Both the position numbers and the translations under genes were made by a program. DNA of 9,611 nt from Phycisphaeraceae bacterium (GTDB lineage: Bacteria; Planctomycetota; Phycisphaerae; Phycisphaerales; Phycisphaeraceae): positions 1 through 9,611 of the forward strand of contig PUMS01000194.1 of the NCBI GenBank assembly GCA_003551485.1, read 5' to 3'. Positions 5,742-9,611 of the stretch are shown piece by piece. The notes under the pieces were generated by a model. The model had not been told where the DNA came from. It did not search any database and saw nothing but the letters and a program-made list of their open reading frames with translations. How positions within the stretch are numbered: position 1 is the first letter of the stretch; every line of letters begins with the position of its first letter.

Positions 5742-6917
5742 CTATGCGGACACCGGCTCCGGCTCCGGCAACTCAGCACAGAACTCGGCCAGCTCATCGA
5801 GCGTGGCGCTGCGGGCCTCGCGAACGTAGAAGCCGCTGGTCGCCGTGCCCACGCACAGGGCCTGCTCCAGGGGCAGGTCGGCCATCAGCCCCAGGCAGAA
5901 GCCGGCGTTGAAGTTGTCACCCGCACCGGTCGACAGCTTCGGGCTGGACACGAACGGCCCATGGAACCGCGCCGTGGACGCCTCACCGCCCGCACCAGGC
6001 CGCATCGCCGCGGCCGCGCCGTGACGTGGGTGAACCACCACGCCCGTCAGGTCCAGCGCCTCGCGAATCGTCGCGGCGGTGGACTCGACCGCCGCCACCG
6101 CATCGGCCTCGGCCTCGGGCACATCAAGGCCCAGCACGCGGCCGACCTGCCCGGACTCGCTGAGGTTCAGACCCAGCACCACATCCACGTGCTTCTCGAA
6201 GCGGCCCAGAAGCCGCATCGCCGCCGCGATGTCGTCCGCCGCACGCTTGCGCGGGTCGGCAAGGTCCACAAACAGCAGCCGTCGGCCGCCCGGCGGCTGG
6301 TCCAGCTTCGGCAACACCTGCTCGATCAGACCCTCCCAGATGCCGTTCATGTTCGTCAGCATCGTCCAGTTGGTCACACCGATAAGCCGGGCGCGGCCGA
6401 GGATGTCGCCCAGCGTCTCCAGCCCCACCACCTCGGCCAGCCGCGACCAGTTCACATCGCGCAGCGTCTGGAGCTTGCCAAGCATGACCTTGCCGTCATC
6501 GAACTCCAGCGCATCGGTCAACCCCGGGTCGGCCAGGCTGAAGCAGCGCGCGTGGCGGGCGAACTCGGCAAACACCGGGTGTATCTCCGGATACCCCAGC
6601 GCCCCGATGTACGTGGCGGACAGGCCCACCGTCGCCAGGCAGTTGGCCATGATCGGCCCGTTACCACCCAGCTTCTGATACTCGACGACCAGTTCGATGT
6701 TCGAACTCTGCCCCGCCGCGGCCAGAATCTTCCGCCCGAGACGGTCGATGGTCGCCACCTTGTCAAAACGCTGGGTGTTGTGTCGGGTGTCGACCACGGT
6801 GATGATCGAATCGACAAAGCCATCGAAGCCGATGAGCACGCTGTTGTCGTGCAGGCGGGCACCGAAGCGGCGAAGCCCCGCGGCGGCTTGACGGGCGGTC
6901 TGGGCACGGTCGGTCAT
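5742..6917 (-). CDS. PfkB-family carbohydrate kinase
   Basis: This 391-residue protein belongs to the ribokinase/PfkB fold, which transfers phosphate from ATP to a sugar or nucleoside hydroxyl. Visible marks are the N-terminal strand VLIGFDGFVDSI (27-38), the glycine motif KLGGNGPIMANCLATVGLS (82-100) in the first PfkB signature region, and STGAGDNFNAGFCLGLM (329-345), the second PfkB signature. There GAGD forms the anion hole and D334 is the catalytic base. It is longer than the usual ~310 residues, with an extended N-terminus and extra segments in the middle, so the substrate cannot be assigned with confidence. The ATG at 6917 has GAGGAG (6923-6928) 5 nt upstream. It is monocistronic by spacing: about 290 nt to the downstream oxidoreductase, and divergent from the SET-domain gene. 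The C-terminus ends in a short Glu/Pro-rich tail. Confidence 0.9.
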   Translation of the reverse strand: MTDRAQTARQAAAGLRRFGARLHDNSVLIGFDGFVDSIITVVDTRHNTQRFDKVATIDRLGRKILAAAGQSSNIELVVEYQKLGGNGPIMANCLATVGLSATYIGALGYPEIHPVFAEFARHARCFSLADPGLTDALEFDDGKVMLGKLQTLRDVNWSRLAEVVGLETLGDILGRARLIGVTNWTMLTNMNGIWEGLIEQVLPKLDQPPGGRRLLFVDLADPRKRAADDIAAAMRLLGRFEKHVDVVLGLNLSESGQVGRVLGLDVPEAEADAVAAVESTAATIREALDLTGVVVHPRHGAAAAMRPGAGGEASTARFHGPFVSSPKLSTGAGDNFNAGFCLGLMADLPLEQALCVGTATSGFYVREARSATLDELAEFCAELPEPEPVSA

Positions 6918-6966
6918 GGCGGCTCCTCAATCAAACACCGGTTCACAGGCCGTTTCAGGGCCCGCC

Positions 6967-6972
6967 AGCATA
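6967..6972 (-). promoter_or_regulatory. Candidate -10 box for the PfkB kinase
   Basis: TATGCT on the minus strand lies 50 nt before the kinase ATG. The sequence context (GGCTATGCTGGCGGG) resembles the candidate -10 of the divergent SET gene (GCTATCAT). No good -35 is visible, so this is tentative. Confidence 0.3.
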
Positions 6973-7004
6973 GCCGAAGCCCCACCACCCGGCCACGCCC
7001 CACG

Positions 7005-7035
7005 CGGGGTGCAGCCAGTGGCTTGCCCGCCAGTG
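7005..7035 (+). repeat. Interspersed repeat, copy 2
   Basis: This partner of the copy at 5615-5645 has the same orientation, 23 of 31 identities and no gaps. Inside it the heptamer GCCAGTG occurs twice in direct orientation (7015-7021... and 7029-7035), separated by GCTTGCCC. Just before it, CCCC-ACG-CGGGG can form a small hairpin. It sits in the divergent promoter region between the PfkB kinase and the SET gene, so the two copies bracket the kinase gene. Confidence 0.5.
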
Positions 7036-7176
7036 TCACGTGCCCCATACCACCACCACCGGCCGGCAAGCGACGGATAAGACACGGCCGCGCCGCCCCG
7101 TCCATCCGCAGGGACTTCGGCACATCCCACGACCGAAGCGATCCTCACCGCCTGTTCCTCGCGGCGATGCGGCTGC

Positions 7177-7182
7177 TATCAT
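7177..7182 (+). promoter_or_regulatory. Candidate -10 box for the SET-domain gene
   Basis: TATCAT matches four of six positions of TATAAT. It lies about 100 nt before the preferred ATG at 7285 and just before an in-frame GTG at 7195. The -35 region (TTCCTC near 7155) is poor. If used, transcription would start near 7189 and leave a leader of about 95 nt. Confidence 0.3.
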
Positions 7183-7284
7183 GGCGCCGTCAGCGTGATG
7201 GCCGCGATGGAGACATTGGGTTCGAACCCGCCGGCGGCCATCGGCCCTGGTAAATCATTCTCGTCACAATGGAGTGTCCGACCG

Positions 7285-7848
7285 ATGGGGATCACCGACC
7301 GCCAGGAAACCACCACAGCCCCTACCCTTCCACCCGTTCCCAAGGCCGCGCCCGACGCCGACGCGGCCACCACCACGCAGGACGAAGCGCCCCACCGGGA
7401 CAACCCCCACACCCCCGCCGCCACAGACGCCGACGCCGACGCCCACGACGCCACGCAGACCATCGACCCCCCCAGCTCCCAGCCCTCGCGCACCCACCAA
7501 GGCGGGAACGGCCGCGTCGGCCCCTACGACCAGGTCTTCGCCAGAGTTGAGGTCCGACGCAGCCCCATCCACGGCCGCGGCCTGTTCGCCGCCCAGCGCA
7601 TCCGCAAAGGTACCCTTATCGGCCGCTACGCCGGCCCCCGCACCCGCCGCATCGGCGCCTACGCCCTGTGGTTCACCGATGAGGAGGGCAACGTCTACGG
7701 CATCAGCGGCCGAAACGTCCTGCGCTTCGTCAACCACTCGCGCACCCCCAACGCCGTCTTCTACGATGAAGAACTCTTCGCCCTGCGCCCCATCGCCCCC
7801 GGCGAAGAAATCACCCACCACTACGGCGCCGACTGGGAAGACACCTGA
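7285..7848 (+). CDS. SET-domain protein (putative protein-lysine methyltransferase)
   Basis: SET proteins transfer methyl from S-adenosylmethionine to lysine side chains. With the start at 7285 this one has 187 residues. The first ~80 are low-complexity, rich in Asp, Ala, Thr, Pro and His (for example PDADAATTTQDE and DADADAHDATQT), and probably disordered. The SET domain spans about 87-184. It has HGRGLFAAQRIRKGTLIGRY (96-115), the NHS motif in RFVNHSRTPNA (147-157), which lines the cofactor and knot region, and PGEEITHHYG (172-181), equivalent to the usual GEELTYDYG with the final Tyr180 kept. No pre- or post-SET cysteine cluster is present. The frame is open from a GTG at 7195, adding 30 residues. 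The ATG at 7285 with GGAG 10 nt upstream is preferred, because the extra part does not look protein-like. The target protein is unknown. The gene appears monocistronic. Confidence 0.88.
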   Translation: MGITDRQETTTAPTLPPVPKAAPDADAATTTQDEAPHRDNPHTPAATDADADAHDATQTIDPPSSQPSRTHQGGNGRVGPYDQVFARVEVRRSPIHGRGLFAAQRIRKGTLIGRYAGPRTRRIGAYALWFTDEEGNVYGISGRNVLRFVNHSRTPNAVFYDEELFALRPIAPGEEITHHYGADWEDT

Positions 7849-8303
7849 CCCCCCGGAAGGCCCGCGGAAGCCACGGAAGCCCCGCCCCCGGAATAACTCA
7901 TCCCCCCGGCAGGCCCGCCCCCGGAGACCGGTAGCCCAACCCTCTGAACTCCCGCTAAGCAAGTGCGCAAGGCTGGTGAACGCTTCGCCACAGGATTCCG
8001 GGGCGCCGTGTCGCCGCCAACCCACCGACACGAAAGTTGCAAACGACTTCAATAAAAAGTTTTATACCGAGTGAATACTCTACGGTCAAGGGGAGTTCAT
8101 CTGATTCCGCCGAACACAACTCATCGTGTTTGCGGCGATGATCCGTCCCAAGATGCAGGGGCCGGTGAGGTCATGTAAACACCCCGATTCCCGCGTGGCC
8201 GAAAGGCACAGCGAATCAATTGCGGACAAATGGATCAGAAGGACAATAAATATTAATATGCTTATGGATAACTGCCGACTTTACGCATTGCGGCCCTAGG
8301 GGG
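7849..8303. other. Long non-coding stretch with AT-rich patches and hairpins
   Basis: After the SET stop come loosely repeated GGAAG units (7855, 7866, 7875, 7890) in C-rich DNA. At 8036-8080 the composition turns AT-rich, with a palindrome ATAAAA-AG-TTTTAT (8052-8065) and a small hairpin GAGT-GAAT-ACTC (8069-8080). Further inverted repeats are CGCCGAACAC/GTGTT-TG-CGGCG (8108-8137) and GATTC/GAATC (8186-8217), which encloses a GCC-GAAA-GGC tetraloop. A second AT-rich run lies at about 8228-8280. The only open frames here are short (one of ~57 codons, 8126-8299) and lack ribosome binding sites. No known RNA family was recognised. Confidence 0.5.
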
Positions 8304-8331
8304 TTGAAAATACTCGGCGGTTCGGTAGACT
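8304..8331 (+). promoter_or_regulatory. Promoter of the leader and the FeeM-like gene
   Basis: TTGAAA (8304-8309), a 16-nt spacer and TAGACT (8326-8331) give five of six and four of six matches to the housekeeping -35 and -10 boxes. It is the best housekeeping-type promoter candidate found in the window. An AT-rich run upstream (8228-8280) could assist as an UP-like element. The predicted start is near 8338, exactly where the first leader hairpin begins. Confidence 0.55.
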
Positions 8332-8337
8332 GCTCAC

Positions 8338-8651
8338 TCCGCTTCTCGCGTTGACACTCGTGCAGTGGTTGAGCGGACCCAGCCAGGTTTGGTACGCTGG
8401 GGAAAATGACTCGGGAGGGAGCAGGGACGATTCCTGCTTCAGACAGTGCTTCGGTGGGTGGACTTCTGCGGGCGCTGATGACCCACCATGACGAGCCGCA
8501 GGCCGTCTCCACGGCGCGATGCGTTCGCAGCGCATCGCCGCCCGTGACGGTGCATCCTGTGCCCGCGCTTAGACGTTGATGCAGCGGGTCCTGAGCAAGG
8601 CGGCTCACCACGAAGCGGTGTCTCACCGTTGGGACACCGAGGATATACGTC
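8338..8651 (+). ncRNA. Candidate structured 5' leader RNA of the FeeM-like gene
   Basis: About 315 nt separate the promoter from the start codon and can fold into mostly abutting elements. H1 is TCCGCTT/GAGCGGA (8338-8344/8371-8377), enclosing CACT/AGTG. H2 is CCCAGC/GCTGGG (8378-8383/8396-8401). H3 is GGAGCAGG/CCTGCTTC (8418-8425/8433-8440). A possible pseudoknot joins GGTGGGT/ACCCACC (8453-8459/8481-8487) with CTGCGG/CCGCAG (8466-8471/8496-8501). H4 is GCCGT-CTCC-ACGGC (8502-8515). H5 is GCGATGCG/CGCATCGC (8516-8523/8531-8538). Near the ribosome binding site, CGGTGTC/GACACCG (8616-8622/8633-8639) competes with CGGTG-TCT-CACCG (8616-8628). It matches no riboswitch class I recognise. Hand-found stems in GC-rich DNA can be chance, so the call is tentative. 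Confidence 0.35.
8639..8643 (+). promoter_or_regulatory. Ribosome binding site of the FeeM-like gene
   Basis: GAGGA lies 8 nt before GTG 8652 and 11 nt before ATG 8655. Its first G is the last paired base of the hairpin 8616-8639, so access could depend on that fold. Confidence 0.45.
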
Positions 8652-9551
8652 GTGATGAGCTGGCTTCACCCCCCCTATGTTCCGGCCAAGGATGTCCGCT
8701 CCATGACCCAGTTGCTCGATCGCCCCACGACCCGCCACACCTCTGCCCCCGCCCCCGCTACCAACGCCCGAACTTCACTGTGCAATCGACTGATCACCGC
8801 CTCGAACCTCCCGCAGGTTCGGGATGCCTGGGCGCTGGTCTACCACGTCTACTCACAGGCCGGCCTGATCGATGAAAACCCCCACCAGCTTCACACCTCG
8901 CCGTGCATGATCGGCGACCGTACGGCGGTCTTCGCCCGCTACGATGCCGATGGGCTGATCCAGGCAACCCTCTCGACAGTGGCGGATGGCCCCGACGGCC
9001 TTCCACTGGACAGCGTGTACCCGGATGAGCTCGATGCGCTGCGGCGCCAGGGGGTTCGCCTCAGCGAAGTCGGCCTCTTCGCCGATGCCAGCCAGTTGCT
9101 TTGCGACACCAACACCCTCAGCGACGGCAGCGGTTTCAAACCCCGGGGAACGGCCAGGCAATGCGCTGAAATGCTCATCGAGCTGACCGCCATGGCCTTC
9201 TACTTCGCCCGGTACTGGGACGTTGAGACGCTCCTCATCGGCGTGCATCCCCGACACGCCCCCTTCTACGAGCGGATGTGGGGCTTCGAGCATTATGGTG
9301 AGGAACGGTCCTACGCCGCGGTCAATCACCGGCCCGTGGTGCTGATGCGCCAACCATGGCAGACGTGGGTTGACCGCCCGCGCCAGCCTCGCGCCTTCGC
9401 CCGGACACTCCACGATCCGATCCCTCATACCCAGTTCGACGGCCGGTATCGGTTCGACCCGCGCTTGCCGGCGTTCCATCGCAGCCCACTTGGGCAGTGG
9501 TTGGTGATGACCGAAACCACTGGCACAGCCCTCGCGGAAAGCGCCGCATAG
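8652..9551 (+). CDS. FeeM-like N-acyl amino acid synthase (GNAT-fold)
   Basis: The 299-residue product resembles the FeeM family, which joins fatty acyl chains from acyl-ACP to amino acids such as tyrosine and shares its fold with GNAT enzymes and LuxI-type autoinducer synthases. The core spans about 45-235. It includes RDAWALVYHVYSQAGLI (57-73), the segment DGPDGLPLDSVY (112-123) followed by LSEVGLFAD (137-145) in place of the family's ...EvsrLAv strand, and VHPRHAPFYERMWGFEHYGE (198-217) with the family-typical H..FYER..GF motif, then HRPVVLMR. The first ~45 residues are Thr/Pro/Ala-rich. A tail of about 65 residues is unassigned. The start is GTG 8652 or ATG 8655; an ATG at 8703 with AAGGA 10 nt upstream is also possible. 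No acyl carrier protein or partner gene is in view, so substrate is unknown. Family assignment is by remembered pattern. Confidence 0.75.
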   Translation: MMSWLHPPYVPAKDVRSMTQLLDRPTTRHTSAPAPATNARTSLCNRLITASNLPQVRDAWALVYHVYSQAGLIDENPHQLHTSPCMIGDRTAVFARYDADGLIQATLSTVADGPDGLPLDSVYPDELDALRRQGVRLSEVGLFADASQLLCDTNTLSDGSGFKPRGTARQCAEMLIELTAMAFYFARYWDVETLLIGVHPRHAPFYERMWGFEHYGEERSYAAVNHRPVVLMRQPWQTWVDRPRQPRAFARTLHDPIPHTQFDGRYRFDPRLPAFHRSPLGQWLVMTETTGTALAESAA

Positions 9552-9611
9552 GCACCGATGCAGTGGCAACCATGCCAGCAGGCGAGGCAGCAGGCGAACC
9601 CCACGAACCGG

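Noticed and set aside
5589..7253. Plus-strand open frame of 554 codons opposite the PfkB kinase
   Set aside because: Shadow of the kinase gene. Its ends run through both intergenic repeats and a promoter region.
7855..7893. Loosely repeated GGAAG units after the SET gene
   Set aside because: Spacing is irregular (11, 9, 15 nt) and the surrounding DNA is C-rich low complexity. Not a convincing repeat array or CRISPR.
7264..8052. Minus-strand open frame (262 codons) opposite the SET gene
   Set aside because: Its Gly/Val-rich translation comes from the reverse of the Ala/Pro/Thr-rich SET tail. No start signal or family pattern.
8126..8299. Short plus-strand frame of about 57 codons starting GTG or ATG (8138)
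   Set aside because: Open but without Shine-Dalgarno, running through an AT-rich patch, with no recognisable similarity. More likely chance.
8351..8356. Perfect TTGACA -35 box
   Set aside because: No -10-like hexamer at 16-18 nt spacing (the sequence there is CGGACC). The TTGAAA/TAGACT pair just upstream is better.
8475..8481. CTGATGA, the core of a hammerhead ribozyme
   Set aside because: The required stem II followed by GAAA and a cleavage-site strand cannot be found around it.
8216..8626. Minus-strand open frame of 136 codons in the leader region
   Set aside because: Non-family-like composition and no ribosome binding site. It spans the promoter, the AT-rich patch and the hairpins.
9558..9611. 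Possible start of another gene after the FeeM-like stop (ATG at 9558 or 9572)
   Set aside because: Only 13-18 codons are visible, in two competing frames and without a clear ribosome binding site. Cannot be decided from this window.

Overview
The window is GC-rich, uses wide intergenic spaces with GC-rich palindromes, and carries a flagellar gene block, a Gfo/Idh/MocA oxidoreductase, a PfkB sugar kinase, a bacterial SET-domain protein and a FeeM-like N-acyl amino acid synthase. This mix, and the style of the short intergenic repeats, suggests a planctomycete, perhaps of the Phycisphaerae. That assignment is inference from gene content. No mobile element, CRISPR array, integrase or replication origin was seen.

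Region 1 (1-3610, minus strand) is a flagellar cluster read right to left: a FlgN-like coiled-coil protein, a cytoplasmic sensor histidine kinase, an NtrC-type sigma-54 activator, and then flgB, which runs off the left edge. The first three genes are packed with 3- to 15-nt gaps or a 4-nt overlap. The 213-nt gap before flgB holds a good sigma-54 (-24/-12) promoter candidate. This suggests a closed circuit in which the kinase/regulator pair switches on the rod gene cluster directly downstream. The gap also holds a GC-rich hairpin.

Region 2 (3611-4329) is non-coding apart from one tRNA-Ala(UGC) on the plus strand. It has a candidate -10 box in front and a hairpin behind.

Region 3 (4330-6917, minus strand) holds two metabolic genes on the same strand but separated by about 290 nt: a Gfo/Idh/MocA dehydrogenase and, upstream of it, a PfkB-family kinase. 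Each has its own ribosome binding site and probably its own promoter. Two copies of a ~31-bp interspersed repeat flank the kinase gene.

Region 4 (6918-9611, plus strand) starts with a divergent promoter region and a small SET-domain protein with an acidic, Pro/Thr/Ala-rich N-terminal tail. About 800 nt without a convincing gene follow, including two AT-rich patches that stand out from the surrounding DNA. The last ~315 nt of this gap sit behind a strong promoter-like sequence (TTGAAA-16-TAGACT) and can fold into a chain of adjacent hairpins and possible pseudoknots leading to the FeeM-like gene. This candidate structured leader RNA is the most interesting unexplained signal here. The right edge stops about 60 nt after the FeeM-like gene.
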